Below, in pieces: positions 37,887 through 47,658 of a DNA stretch of 48,490 bases. Where the stretch lies: positions 1 through 48,490 of the IMG/VR virus record IMGVR_UViG_3300013094_000083; one strand, given 5' to 3'. The position numbers and the translations under genes were made by a program. This DNA comes from a virus. How positions within the stretch are numbered: the stretch's first letter is position 1; the number at the start of each line of letters is the position of its first letter. A model generated the notes under the pieces. The model worked only from the letters and a program-made list of their open reading frames with translations, did no database searches and was not told the origin of the DNA.

Positions 37887-40800
37887 TTAGCCTCCGACCT
37901 TAGATGTTGTTTGACTCATGCCACGCTTTATACCCGCTGTAGTAAGAGCATTTACAACTGCATTTTGTGCAGCAGCCTGAAGTTGGTCTTGAGTTAAATC
38001 TGTTCCATTTATAACAATATTGATAGCTGGCGTTGCAGAAGCAGAAGTACCCATTTGAGAAGCACTGCCGAAAGAAACTGCAGCGGGAGTATTAATTGTT
38101 CCAACATTATACGAGCCTAATGTATTAGTAAGTTGATATTGTGATAAAGCTTTAACTTGAGCGGCAGATAAAGATTGACCATTTGCAATTTGTGATTGAG
38201 CATCAGCAATCATTTGCTTACCAGTATCAATAATCTGCTGATTATTATTCTGGATTGATGTCATGTTGTAATTATCTGTATTTGAAGCCATTTGTTGACG
38301 CAACAAATTAGCAGTTAAATAATCTCCACCTGCCATTGCTTGTCTAATTTTATTTTGGACATCTGTTTGTTGTGTAGCATAACTTAATGCATCTTTAGCA
38401 GCTTGATTTTGTTTCTGCATAAGCTGATTTGTCTTATCTTCAGCATCCATGCGTTTTGTAGCATCATCAAGCAAAGTCTTATATTGTTTTGTTAATTGAC
38501 TTACTATATCTGTTCCGCCTGATAGACTACTGCCTGAACCACTTGTCAATCCCGCCGCTTTATTAGCTGCTGCTTGTGCGGCTGCTACAGCTTTTGCTGA
38601 AGCTTCCATGTCTTTTTGCATTTGTGGAGATTTTGTATATGCCACCCACATTGTAGCCAAACTCGCACCACTTAAATTCTTTTGTGTTTTAGCCCAAGCC
38701 TGTACGCTTGCATCAGTTGCACCAGAATTCATAGCTGCCATCATAGCCGTAATTTGTCCTGCCGTCAGGCTTGCCTGATCGCCTGCATCTTTAAATACTT
38801 TTTGAATCGCTTTAAAGTTTGCTATTTCATCTTGATTTCCACTTTTTAGAATAGCATCCTCTAAAAGGTTAGCTCCTTGAACTGCTTTATCCATGCCCGA
38901 TAACCTTAGACCTTGAAGGCTTGCCTGGAGTTGCTGGAATGTTAATTGACCTGTGCCAGCTGCTACAAAGAGACTGTGTAAAGAATCTGCTGCTGATTTT
39001 TGTGTTTGACTTAAATCTTTATAACCCGCAAATAGAGGGTCTACTGCATCTCCGTCTTTATTAATTGCATCAGTAAGTGCTTTAAATGAAGTTTCAGATG
39101 CATTTACCTGATCACTAACAGATGGCCCAATTTTTGCCCAAGCTTGACCAAACAAGTGTGTCTGGTTAGCAGCTTCCATTAATGATTGTGCATAAGCTTT
39201 TGCATGATTTGGGTCCATCCCAGCGGCTACGGCGGCTGCAACTTTAGTTTGTACTTGGCTAATAATTTGTGCACTACTTGAAAGTTTTGACAAGTTTTTA
39301 ATAAATATTGATGTAGGGTCTGTTGATGATAATGATTTTAATGTTGCAACATATTTAGAAATTGCGGGATCAACAACTGTCGTTATTGTTTTTCCTACAG
39401 CTTTAGAAGATATATCAAAAGATGTCATTTGCTTTGTAACATCAACGGTTTTGTCTCCAAACATTTGTATATCTGAAGTACTTACAGAAAATGTTGATGC
39501 AACTACTTGTTGATGTTCTTTTTCTGCTCTCATCAAGTCGCCAAAGCCGCTGGTAACTATTCCTAGTGCTGCTCCCGCTGCACCTCCCCATGGACCAAAC
39601 ATCATTCCCAAGCCAGCCATTGAGCTAGCAGACGATGCCATGCCAGCAACATTACTTCCCTTTGGGAGCATATTTGCTAATACAGGACCTAAAGTCATAA
39701 GACCCATGGATGCCGTCATCTTGCCTGCCATACTCATACCGCCGCCTTCTTTAGTTAGAAGGCCTTTTGCTTTACCTAATATTCCTCCACTGCTTCCTGC
39801 AGTTGCCTCTTCTTCAGCCATTGCGGGGTTCGTAATAGATTCTTCTTGAGGAATCCAATTATTATATGCGGCTTGTTGTACTTTTTCTTTTCCTTGTTCT
39901 ACACCTTGAACAACGCCGTCAACCATATTTTGTGCAGCCCGTTTAGTAGCTTTTGAAGGAGAAGCAGATTGTGATGCCACATTAATTTCATTTGCAAGAG
40001 CTTGTTCCAAAGGAACTCTGCTTGAAGACATTTCTAATGGACTAGATGAGCTTCTTAATCTTGCTATATATTCTTTTGAAACGTCTCCTACATCATATTT
40101 ATTTCTTGATAAGCCTCTTGTTCTACCCGCAGTTCTTCCGCCATATTCTCCTACAGCTACATCATTAATTCTAATTGAACCGTAATTATTTCTTGTACTT
40201 GTTGTTGATGGTACAAAATCAATACCTGGTTGATTTCTTACATCTTCTGGTAATCTTGTTCTATAACCACCCGTAGTTGATGCAGCTTTTTCTAAAGCAG
40301 TTGCAAGTTCTGCTGAAGCTCCACCCAACTTTTTCTGTTCTTGTATAACTTCTTGTGTTATTTTATAAAGATCTTGGTCGCCCAATTCTGCTTTATTAAG
40401 AGCTTTTGTTCTTGCTAAAATTGCTCTGTCAAGCTCATCCATTGCTTGCTGAATTTTAGGATCTTGCAATCTACTTAATTGCATACCGCCTTTAGTTGCA
40501 GATTCTGCCCATGCAAGCGGACCACCATCTGCAAAACCTTTTTCAATTTGTGGATATGTTGCAGAGTTATCACGCAAACTTGTATTTACACTGTGAGGAA
40601 TTCTTCTGGTTAAAGAAGAAAGAATATCAACTTCGCCACCCATACCAATAAGTTGTTGTAGCTCTGGATGTTCTGCAAGAAATGCTGCTCCCTCTGGACT
40701 TTGATAAGAGAAATTTCCCGCCATGTGTCCCAATACTACTTTATTTCCTTTATTGTAACCTGGCAATTTTCCAGTGATCATTGCATTAATGAATGGACCA

Positions 40801-42914
40801 TATTTTTCAGCTTGTGCTTTAGGTATAACAGCTTCGCCTGGAGTTAATAATGCTGGATAAGTATCTGAATTGCCCTCACCTGGTACAAATCCTCCTGTTG
40901 CCATTCCCATTCCTGGAGCCTGGAAAGGTATAGTTCTAATAGCTTCTGGTATAGCTGCTTCTGCAACTGCTACTGAATCAAGAGCTGTCACAGCTTCAGT
41001 TACAGATGTTAAACCTGCACTTGCGTTCATTGTACTAACAAGTCCCTTTAGACTTTCAGTTAATTGTGTAATTGCTGCAGTAAGAAGATCTACTTCATCA
41101 ACACTTGTCACAAGATTATCATTAAAAAGCTTATTAGCATTTTGTGCTGCAATTAATTCTGGAGTTAAAAGTTGACCCAACGTCTTGCCGCTTGCTCCAA
41201 GTTGTCTTATATTAAATATACCCTTCATGATATATCCAATGAAGTTACCTAACAGACCAGTCAACATAATTATTGGCCCCGCCAATGCCACTCCGACAAG
41301 TAATGCACCCATAACACCCTTTAAAGGTCCAGGAAGGCCAGAGAAAAGCTTTGCTATTCCGTTACCAAAGTCAAGAATCTTGGTGCCTAGTTCTACAATC
41401 TTTTGACCAACTGGGTACAAATCTGCCTTCATGGTATTCATTGCTTTTGTCCATTGTGCTGAAGGCGATTGTGTGGCTTGATTAATTTCTTGATTTGCAA
41501 GTGTTTGTAATTGATCAGATGTAGCTGCAGCAACCTTAATAGCATTTGCTGTTTGGCTACCAACTTTACCAAAGTTATCAATCAACGCTGATATACGTGA
41601 GAATTGATACTTACCAAATAGTTTTTCAATTAATTGTTCTCTGACTAAAGGAGAAAGATTTTGTAAACTAGCTTGTAGTTGCTGTATCATTTGTACTGGA
41701 CCGCCCGCACTTTTAATTGCTGACAGATTAATTCCAAAAGAAGCAAACTCTTTTGTAGCTGCTGACGTAGGAGCAATAATAGACGCAAAAGCTGATTTAA
41801 GTGCGTTAGCGGCTTGTGCTGCTGGTACGCCAGCTTCCTTCATGGCAAGAAGCATAATAGAAGTGTCTTTGTAACTTCCGCCAAGCTGGTCAATAATTGG
41901 ACCTACTTTACTTTCTGCTGACACCAAGTCGTTCATGGAAAGCGAAGTTTGTTTCTGGATAGCACCAAAATAATTAACCGCATCGGCCGTTTGTGTTGTA
42001 CTTAACTTATAAACATTTTGTAAAGCAATCATGGCAGTAGTAGCTGTTTGTTGGTCTAGGTTTCCTAGCTTAGCAAGTCTATCTGTTTGTTCTGTAATGT
42101 TAATAAGATCTTGACCTTGCTTACCCATAGCAGCAAAAGATGTTGCTACTTGAACTGTAAACTCCTGAGTAAGTCCTAAAGTGCTTGCCATATTTCTTCC
42201 AAGCTGCAGCACCTGTTGTGAAATTTGATCAATAGAATTTTGGCTTGGAGGAGTCAATCCTTCTCCATAAACCTTTTGAAGCTGTGTAATGGCCTTGTTT
42301 ACACTATTAAAAGCATTTACCGCTTGTGAACCAAATAGCATAAGTGGAACAGACATACCAACTGTTAACTGACGTCCCGCCCATTGTGTATTCTTACCCC
42401 AGTTAATTAATGCTTGAGAACCTTTATTAACTGCAATATTATAAATATTTTGTTCATTTGCAGCAATCTTAGTAGCATTTGCGATAGCATCAATCTTTGT
42501 AGGAGTAAATACTGAATAAAAACCCTGTCTTGTTGGGTCTGCCATAACTACAGAATTTTGAAGTTTTGTTTGCTCTAAAGCTAAATCTTTAACACTTTGA
42601 GTAGCTAAAGAATTTTTGTTAGCAATAATGCTGAAATAATTACCTAGACCAAGTGTGCCTTTTTGTAAAGAAGTTGCAAAATTTTCAAGCTCTGTTGATG
42701 CTTGTACTGTTGATAATTTAAACTGCCCAGTGGCGGTAAGGGCCTGACTAAAGCTATTTGTTGCACTATTTATACTTTTTGAAAGATTAGAATCAAGAGC
42801 AACATTGCCCAAGCCTTGTTGCAATAATGCAATTTGAGCTTGTAGTGCTTTAATTTGTGCATTAACGGAAGAGAAGTCACCAAGTGCAACTATATTTAAT
42901 TCAATATTAGCCAT
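37887..42914 (-). CDS. tmp: tape measure protein
   Basis: 1675 residues; length sets tail length, so the tail is long (about 250 nm by the usual 0.15 nm per residue rule). N-terminal coiled coil (VNAQIKALQAQIALLQQGL). TMP signs: a central hydrophobic segment (MGALLVGVALAGPIIMLTGL, about 525), the GGFVPGEGNSDTYPALLTPG motif (about 690), a second hydrophobic Gly-rich segment (MFGPWGGAAGAALGIVTSGF, about 1130) and a Gln/Ala-rich C-terminal coil. It also forms part of the DNA-injection channel. GGGGGTG lies ahead of the ATG. Confidence 0.95.
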   Translation of the reverse strand: MANIELNIVALGDFSSVNAQIKALQAQIALLQQGLGNVALDSNLSKSINSATNSFSQALTATGQFKLSTVQASTELENFATSLQKGTLGLGNYFSIIANKNSLATQSVKDLALEQTKLQNSVVMADPTRQGFYSVFTPTKIDAIANATKIAANEQNIYNIAVNKGSQALINWGKNTQWAGRQLTVGMSVPLMLFGSQAVNAFNSVNKAITQLQKVYGEGLTPPSQNSIDQISQQVLQLGRNMASTLGLTQEFTVQVATSFAAMGKQGQDLINITEQTDRLAKLGNLDQQTATTAMIALQNVYKLSTTQTADAVNYFGAIQKQTSLSMNDLVSAESKVGPIIDQLGGSYKDTSIMLLAMKEAGVPAAQAANALKSAFASIIAPTSAATKEFASFGINLSAIKSAGGPVQMIQQLQASLQNLSPLVREQLIEKLFGKYQFSRISALIDNFGKVGSQTANAIKVAAATSDQLQTLANQEINQATQSPSAQWTKAMNTMKADLYPVGQKIVELGTKILDFGNGIAKLFSGLPGPLKGVMGALLVGVALAGPIIMLTGLLGNFIGYIMKGIFNIRQLGASGKTLGQLLTPELIAAQNANKLFNDNLVTSVDEVDLLTAAITQLTESLKGLVSTMNASAGLTSVTEAVTALDSVAVAEAAIPEAIRTIPFQAPGMGMATGGFVPGEGNSDTYPALLTPGEAVIPKAQAEKYGPFINAMITGKLPGYNKGNKVVLGHMAGNFSYQSPEGAAFLAEHPELQQLIGMGGEVDILSSLTRRIPHSVNTSLRDNSATYPQIEKGFADGGPLAWAESATKGGMQLSRLQDPKIQQAMDELDRAILARTKALNKAELGDQDLYKITQEVIQEQKKLGGASAELATALEKAASTTGGYRTRLPEDVRNQPGIDFVPSTTSTRNNYGSIRINDVAVGEYGGRTAGRTRGLSRNKYDVGDVSKEYIARLRSSSSPLEMSSSRVPLEQALANEINVASQSASPSKATKRAAQNMVDGVVQGVEQGKEKVQQAAYNNWIPQEESITNPAMAEEEATAGSSGGILGKAKGLLTKEGGGMSMAGKMTASMGLMTLGPVLANMLPKGSNVAGMASSASSMAGLGMMFGPWGGAAGAALGIVTSGFGDLMRAEKEHQQVVASTFSVSTSDIQMFGDKTVDVTKQMTSFDISSKAVGKTITTVVDPAISKYVATLKSLSSTDPTSIFIKNLSKLSSSAQIISQVQTKVAAAVAAGMDPNHAKAYAQSLMEAANQTHLFGQAWAKIGPSVSDQVNASETSFKALTDAINKDGDAVDPLFAGYKDLSQTQKSAADSLHSLFVAAGTGQLTFQQLQASLQGLRLSGMDKAVQGANLLEDAILKSGNQDEIANFKAIQKVFKDAGDQASLTAGQITAMMAAMNSGATDASVQAWAKTQKNLSGASLATMWVAYTKSPQMQKDMEASAKAVAAAQAAANKAAGLTSGSGSSLSGGTDIVSQLTKQYKTLLDDATKRMDAEDKTNQLMQKQNQAAKDALSYATQQTDVQNKIRQAMAGGDYLTANLLRQQMASNTDNYNMTSIQNNNQQIIDTGKQMIADAQSQIANGQSLSAAQVKALSQYQLTNTLGSYNVGTINTPAAVSFGSASQMGTSASATPAINIVINGTDLTQDQLQAAAQNAVVNALTTAGIKRGMSQTTSKVGG

Positions 42915-42931
42915 TAGTTTTCACCCCCATT

Positions 42932-43545
42932 TTATTCCATTGACATAAAGCCAAGTCCTTCACCAACGCCAAATCCTTCGTCTGAAGCAATCTTAGAATT
43001 TTTAAGAGCAGTAACATCTTCTGGTTCTTTGTTTTGCTCTTCAAGATCAATTCCATTTATTGCTGCTAAAAAGGACCTTTCTCTTTTTTCTCTTTCTCTT
43101 GATGCGTTGATAATTGCTAACAACTCATTAATCGAAAGATTAGATTCTAATTCGTCAAAGTTTTTCCAATGACCAAGTAGAAATGCTTCGGACTCCAAGG
43201 AGCTTAGATCTAGTTCGTCCCAACTAGAGCCGCTCCCAGTAGGTTTGGGTCGGTCAACTTTAACCCACCTGAAACTTCAAGAATTTTCATCATTGTAGGG
43301 ATCTCAATGACTTCTTCAAACTTATCTCTGTTTGTACCTAGGTCGGGTCTTGTAATTCTTAGGCATTCCATTGCTGCCTCAATAAATACGTCCATTGCTT
43401 TTTGCTCTGATTGGTCTTCTGAATTTTCCATACTACCAATAATGTCCATAAACTTGCGGTGTTGTTTAATAGGTAGTGGTTTTAGAGTGATGGTAGTTCC
43501 ATCACTTAGTTCAATATCTACAATATCATATACTGCTGTTGCCAA
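42932..43545 (-). CDS. tail assembly chaperone G-T fusion (-1 frameshift)
   Basis: A fusion made by a programmed -1 shift inside the chaperone G gene. The slippery heptamer C CCA AAC occupies 43243-43249 in frame G. After slipping, the reading frame is open for PTGSGSSWDELDLSSLE and on to LGFMSME at 42932, about 204 residues in total. The T part (HWKNFDELESNLSINELLAI, then REREKRERSFLAAING) is the usual tape-measure-chaperone second half. The fusion and G both assist assembly of the tape measure. No ATG initiates the T frame on its own. Confidence 0.85.
43210..43545 (-). CDS. tail assembly chaperone G
   Basis: 111 residues from a TTG preceded by AAAGGAGCTATAA. Helical after a beta start (MATAVYDIVDIELSDGTTIT), KQHRKFMDIIGSMENSEDQS, and PTMMKILEVSGGLKLTDPN. 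Normal termination is the stop at 43210 just after the slippery site. The position between major tail protein and tape measure, and the frameshift into the second ORF, are the diagnostic signs. Confidence 0.85.
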   Translation of the reverse strand: MATAVYDIVDIELSDGTTITLKPLPIKQHRKFMDIIGSMENSEDQSEQKAMDVFIEAAMECLRITRPDLGTNRDKFEEVIEIPTMMKILEVSGGLKLTDPNLLGAALVGTN

Positions 43546-43570
43546 TTATAGCTCCTTTGTTATTAGTTAA

Positions 43571-43579
43571 ATTATACCA
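43571..43579 (-). promoter_or_regulatory. extended -10 promoter (TGGTATAAT)
   Basis: TGGTATAAT, with a weak TTGTTT 16 bases above, about 25 bases before the chaperone G start and just after the terminator behind the major tail gene. Confidence 0.6.
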
Positions 43580-43605
43580 ATATAATTAGTATAAACAAAC
43601 TCAGA

Positions 43606-43627
43606 GCCCCCGCCTTTCGGCAGGGGC
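43606..43627 (-). terminator. hairpin terminator after the major tail protein gene
   Basis: Minus strand GCCCCTGCC, loop GAAA, GGCGGGGGC: 9 bp with one U.G wobble (a C.A mismatch in the other strand, so it favours minus transcripts), followed by TCTGAGTTTGTTT. Contains one GGCGGG. Confidence 0.75.
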
Positions 43628-43661
43628 CTGAAATCTATATTAAGTTTTAATTTAGTATTGT

Positions 43662-44471
43662 TTAGAATGTGCCGTAGACACGGTCAATAACAACACCGTA
43701 TTCTGCACCAGCGTATGCTGGATCAGAATCAGGCAAGCAACGGAAGTTCACTGGGAACACTGTTGCTGCATCACGCTTCAAAGCATGCATTGTTGTATCA
43801 ATTGAAACAACACGACGTGCAACGTAGACACGCTCTTTCTGACGAGCAACTGTAGTAACAGAACCTGTTCCTACTGAAACGACTGGTGTAGCACCGCCGT
43901 TAGATGCTGGATCATTGAAAGCCTTAGATGTACCAATTTGTGCTGGAGCTTGTCCAACTGCAATAAGCACACGCTCTACTGGAGCATCTCCCAAAGCACC
44001 TGCTGCAATATTTAATGTTGCTGCTGGAGTATCTGGAGTGCTGTTAACGTTAGAATCATTATTAAGAATTGCTGGAACGTTTACAACTGAGCCAGTTGAG
44101 TTTGCAACATAGTATGAATCCATTTGACCCCATGAGAACTGAAGATTCTCAAGAGTTGCTTCTGTAAGTTCGGTCTTCAACAAAACTTTAAGTGTTTGCT
44201 TGAAAATACGAGCTGCGTCCAAAAGCTGATCAACCATTACTTCACCGTATGTTGGTTCATAAGAAACTTCAAGACCTGTGTTTGTGTATCCAACTTCACG
44301 ATATCCGTTTGCAGGATTCAAAAGTCCTGAACGTGCTGATGTGTTTGTTGGCAAAAGGGTTGTAAGATCTGATTGATATGTTGTTGGGCGACCTGCATTA
44401 TTTGAGCTGTTACCAACAGACACGAATAGGGATGCTGCACCAACGATTACGTTTTTTGTACTTGTAGCCAT
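43662..44471 (-). CDS. major tail protein
   Basis: 269 residues: TKNVIVGAASLFVSVGNSSN at the start, REVGYTNTGLEVSYEPTYGE (about 57-76, the typical MTP beta motif), DAARIFKQTLKVLLKTELTE, and PVNFRCLPDSDPAYAGAEYG at the end. It builds the tail tube as hexameric rings. A promoter TTGATT-16-TATGAT lies at 44541-44568 and AAGGTGGTGA before the ATG; a terminator follows. Its own strong signals fit high expression. Confidence 0.85.
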   Translation of the reverse strand: MATSTKNVIVGAASLFVSVGNSSNNAGRPTTYQSDLTTLLPTNTSARSGLLNPANGYREVGYTNTGLEVSYEPTYGEVMVDQLLDAARIFKQTLKVLLKTELTEATLENLQFSWGQMDSYYVANSTGSVVNVPAILNNDSNVNSTPDTPAATLNIAAGALGDAPVERVLIAVGQAPAQIGTSKAFNDPASNGGATPVVSVGTGSVTTVARQKERVYVARRVVSIDTTMHALKRDAATVFPVNFRCLPDSDPAYAGAEYGVVIDRVYGTF

Positions 44472-44540
44472 TTTTTATTTCACCACCTTATTTATTTTAA
44501 AAATTAAACCAAAAAAATATGACGTGCTTCCTCATAGAAA

Positions 44541-44568
44541 ATCATAGCATTAAACGGATATAAATCAA
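44541..44568 (-). promoter_or_regulatory. promoter of the major tail protein gene
   Basis: TTGATT (44563-44568), 16 bases, TATGAT (44541-44546), about 70 bases before the ATG. Confidence 0.45.
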
Positions 44569-44571
44569 ACT

Positions 44572-45102
44572 TTAGATATATCGCCCAGTATTGTTTATTG
44601 TGCCCTCATCTACTTCACGGGTATAGGTATAAACTACTGAAAAATCCCCGCTCATGTAACCGCCCTCATCAAGAAAAGGCTGGACTGGGTTAGCTGACTC
44701 TAGTCTAAAATAAAGGAATTTAAAAGGGCTATTTGCGGCGTATGCCACATCATTAATATCTGCTGCAGATAGTTCATATCTTCTAAATAGGTCAGTCAAC
44801 AAATTTGATATAGCCATTATCTGAGAGTTGCTTCTAGATACAATCTGCATCACCATTGTTTCTTCAGATATCCACCATTGAACCCCATAATTTTTTTGGA
44901 CTACATCATAAGTTATGTATGTTTTTCCTGGCAGCAAATTGTTAAATTCTGGGATTTGTTGAGAAGGAACTATTGGGATAAGTGGGTCAGAAAAGCCATC
45001 AGCATAGTAATCTTGAGGATCTAATAATCCAGTTCTTTGTAACTCTGCCCATATAGCATTTCTAACATCAAATGCTGCAACTCTTGAATAGTCTACTGTC
45101 AT
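44572..45102 (-). CDS. tail terminator / completion-like protein
   Basis: 176 residues. MTVDYSRVAAFDVRNAIWAE, QQIPEFNNLLPGKTYITYDV and the strand MVMQIVSRSNSQIMAISNLL recall tail-completion proteins that cap the tail tube. It lies immediately before the major tail gene in transcription order, where such proteins sit, and overlaps the neck gene above (ATGA). Confidence 0.6.
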   Translation of the reverse strand: MTVDYSRVAAFDVRNAIWAELQRTGLLDPQDYYADGFSDPLIPIVPSQQIPEFNNLLPGKTYITYDVVQKNYGVQWWISEETMVMQIVSRSNSQIMAISNLLTDLFRRYELSAADINDVAYAANSPFKFLYFRLESANPVQPFLDEGGYMSGDFSVVYTYTREVDEGTINNTGRYI

Positions 45103-45818
45103 TTTATAATATCTCCAACATCAATTTGATTTGCAATATGTTCTACGGCTGCTTGAACCTGAACAACTCCCGCATTTTTTATGCTTAAAGCTTTTGCAAC
45201 ATCATTAGCTATTCTCTCATACAATCCAGAAGAATCCATAATTAAACTACCTTTTTCTGTATACCATTCTAGCAAATACTCTGCAAAAGCATTTTTTGTT
45301 TGGACTCCGCCTGGATGCAATATATTAACTTGAGTACCTGGCCTTATGAATGCAATTCCATTATTTCCCATAAAAGCCAAAACTCTTTTTGCCGCAAAAG
45401 AAACTGGAGCACCAGATTCCATTACTTCTGCTTTATTTGCAAATATGCTTTTTCTTGATACAGATTTGCCAGTTCTGCCTGGATTCAATAATTCTGGGTT
45501 AATTGGTACTGGCATTCTTGATGGCAAAAATTTTGTTGATATTAAAAGACTGCCATCTAAAATTGATTTTCTTTCTAAAACAAAAAGCCTTGCAGACTTG
45601 TCACCAATTTTACCCCATTCATATACGTGGTGCATTTTTTTGGGGTTCATTCTTGCATAATTATCAACATCAACCATAAATCTTTCACCAGTTATTGAAA
45701 ACACCGCTCTGGATACTTGATCTAATACTTGCGGTTGGGTCAACTCTTCCAAACCCGCCGTTATATTATCAAGAGATTCTACTAATTGTTTTGTATCAAT
45801 TTCAAGCTTGATTGTCAT
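45099..45818 (-). CDS. neck / head-tail joining protein (HK97 gp10-like)
   Basis: 239 residues. KLEIDTKQLVESLDNITAGL at the N-terminus, then a KMHHVYEWGKIGDKSARLFV region and FIRPGTQVNILHPGGVQTKN, the last shared with phage neck proteins. The order adaptor, neck, completion, major tail matches siphoviruses. It overlaps both neighbours. Confidence 0.6.
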   Translation of the reverse strand: MTIKLEIDTKQLVESLDNITAGLEELTQPQVLDQVSRAVFSITGERFMVDVDNYARMNPKKMHHVYEWGKIGDKSARLFVLERKSILDGSLLISTKFLPSRMPVPINPELLNPGRTGKSVSRKSIFANKAEVMESGAPVSFAAKRVLAFMGNNGIAFIRPGTQVNILHPGGVQTKNAFAEYLLEWYTEKGSLIMDSSGLYERIANDVAKALSIKNAGVVQVQAAVEHIANQIDVGDIIK

Positions 45819-46260
45819 CTTGAACCTCTGATCTTAGAAGAACTGCTTCATAATATGCAATTTTTCCAAAAGGGTCCATTACTGCGTGAGATGCAGTAAC
45901 TTCAAAAATAGTATCAGGCTTATCATACTTATCTATTTCAACAAATATCTGTTCATTTGTGCTTGTCCTAATATTTGTTACACGCCAGCGTTTACTAAGC
46001 AATTCAAAACCATACATTTTAAGCTGCATTTTTTCATCATAGGTTAAATCTGAGCTTTTGCCAAAAGACTTATTATCTGTTCTAGTTGAGGCACCACGCA
46101 TTTTTACTGGATCAACCTTACATTGAATTGTTCTGTCATACAGCCACTGGCGTTTAATTGAGCCTGTTCCTGGGTCTTGAACATTTTCTTGTATGTATAT
46201 GTCTGCTTTCATATTAAAAACAGAACCAGCGAACGATCCATTTGTCTTTGATGTAAACAT
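45802..46260 (-). CDS. head-tail adaptor / stopper-like protein
   Basis: 152 residues. MKADIYIQENVQDPGTGSIK, then LTYDEKMQLKMYGFELLSKR and WRVTNIRTSTNEQIF, a beta-barrel pattern typical of head-tail stoppers. TAATG links it with the connector gene above; a 17-base overlap with the neck gene below. Confidence 0.6.
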   Translation of the reverse strand: MFTSKTNGSFAGSVFNMKADIYIQENVQDPGTGSIKRQWLYDRTIQCKVDPVKMRGASTRTDNKSFGKSSDLTYDEKMQLKMYGFELLSKRWRVTNIRTSTNEQIFVEIDKYDKPDTIFEVTASHAVMDPFGKIAYYEAVLLRSEVQDDNQA

Positions 46261-47210
46261 TAGATTATCACGATATTTGCTTTACGGTATTGGTCAAGAA
46301 TATTATCTACAACAATATTTCCTGTACCATCAAATGCTCCCCCGCCCATTTCAAATGAAATTTCGCTAAGGTTAACTTTAGACAAATACTTATTTCTCCA
46401 ATTGTAATCATTTGAAAGTATGTCTTGAATTAAAAGCATAGAAGCAAGCTTTATATCTTCTGGGACATACTTATATCCAACCTGTCCGACAAATCTATAC
46501 AAATAGCCATCTCTAAAACGACCATACTCATAAATCTCTGGGTCCATCTCATTGTTCCAGCCATCTGGCCAGGCTGGGTACCATATTCTAACTTGGTATC
46601 CTGTTGGACTTATTTCAGTATTGTATCCGAATGTATCGTAAACTGGATTTTGAGTTCCATCATAAACCAATATTTGGTTTTCCCAAATTTGATCAATTCT
46701 TAACATTCTTTCTGTCAATTGGATTGTATTGCCACCGATTGCATATATCTCTTGGGCACCATAATAAGTATAAAACTTAATGCCCGTATATCCTTCAATA
46801 ATAGTTCTTGCAACTTTTTCTGCACTGACAATAGATTTTGGATCCATATAATTTATTTGTGATGGGATTGAACCAAAACCTAGAAAGTCTATAGTTTCTG
46901 AAACCGTAGAATATGGAGTTTCGATGGAGTAGAAATCAGTTTGAACAGTTGAGATACCATTTACTGTATAGCTCCATCGAATTTCCAAAGTTCTGTTAAT
47001 ATTTGTTATTGCGGGGGTAAGCAAGAAAGAATAAATCCCAGAGGGGTTTTCATCTACGGCATTAAGTCCCGAAAATCCTGTTATTGGATTTGCATCATTA
47101 TCAGCATCATATATTGACAATGTTGGAAGGCTATCCGCTTGGGCTAGAACTCCATTATTAAAGACTTCTAGTTGTATCTTTTCCTGACTATTAGTGTTGA
47201 TTGTTTGCAA
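46260..47210 (-). CDS. head-tail connector protein with extra N-terminal domain
   Basis: 316 residues from a TTG preceded by AGGGGGTGTTCTGA. The N-terminal half is a beta domain (EKIQLEVFNNGVLAQADSLP, then GIYSFLLTPAITN). The second half is helical (DPKSIVSAEKVARTIIEGYT, MLLIQDILSNDYNWRNKYLS), the gp6/gp15-type connector fold. Connectors bind the portal ring; this one is longer than usual (about 100-150 residues). Confidence 0.65.
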   Translation of the reverse strand: MQTINTNSQEKIQLEVFNNGVLAQADSLPTLSIYDADNDANPITGFSGLNAVDENPSGIYSFLLTPAITNINRTLEIRWSYTVNGISTVQTDFYSIETPYSTVSETIDFLGFGSIPSQINYMDPKSIVSAEKVARTIIEGYTGIKFYTYYGAQEIYAIGGNTIQLTERMLRIDQIWENQILVYDGTQNPVYDTFGYNTEISPTGYQVRIWYPAWPDGWNNEMDPEIYEYGRFRDGYLYRFVGQVGYKYVPEDIKLASMLLIQDILSNDYNWRNKYLSKVNLSEISFEMGGGAFDGTGNIVVDNILDQYRKANIVII

Positions 47211-47233
47211 TCAGAACACCCCCTATTTTTTAT

Positions 47234-47635
47234 TTATGCGTAGTATTCCTGAGCTTCTCTCGGGGTAGCAATACGGAACCCGTCCTGAGTATCAAAAATC
47301 TTTTGAGCATCTGTTTCTGACATTGCAACAAATGGGTGTTCTTGAGAAAACTCAAAGCCCATTGTCTGATATGAATGATTATTTCTTTCCATTTTTACAA
47401 GGATCTGATTTGCTGTTTTTGACATAATCTTACTTTCTCTCTTTTTCTTTTCGTTCTCTGGAATCTCAATATCTTGCTTTTCTGCATTATCAAACTTAGC
47501 ATACATCTGCCAAGTAATGCCTTCTTCTTCAAGAGCTGCAATGATTTCTTGTTTTGACTTTAATCCTTGAGTTTCAATAGCAAAAGAATCTGCTACTTTT
47601 CTCAACTCACCAATTTTTAATTCTGTAAATGACAT
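47234..47635 (-). CDS. SAP/Rho-N-like domain protein in head region
   Basis: 133 residues from the ATG with GAGGAAG just upstream (an earlier ATG at 47653 coincides with the predicted transcript start and is not preferred). N-terminal SAP or Rho-N-like module (IGELRKVADSFAIETQGLKS then KQEIIAALEEEGITW), a charged middle, and a beta-alpha end (HPFVAMSETDAQKIFDTQDG). Similar modules occur in phage head-region accessory proteins. It sits between the major capsid and connector genes. Confidence 0.65.
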   Translation of the reverse strand: MSFTELKIGELRKVADSFAIETQGLKSKQEIIAALEEEGITWQMYAKFDNAEKQDIEIPENEKKKRESKIMSKTANQILVKMERNNHSYQTMGFEFSQEHPFVAMSETDAQKIFDTQDGFRIATPREAQEYYA

Positions 47636-47658
47636 TTGACTTCCTCTCGTCATTGTTA

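Noticed and set aside
47653-47653. Leaderless start at the ATG at 47653
   Set aside because: A second ATG at 47635 has a good ribosome site, and the first ATG overlaps that site, so a short leader is more likely.
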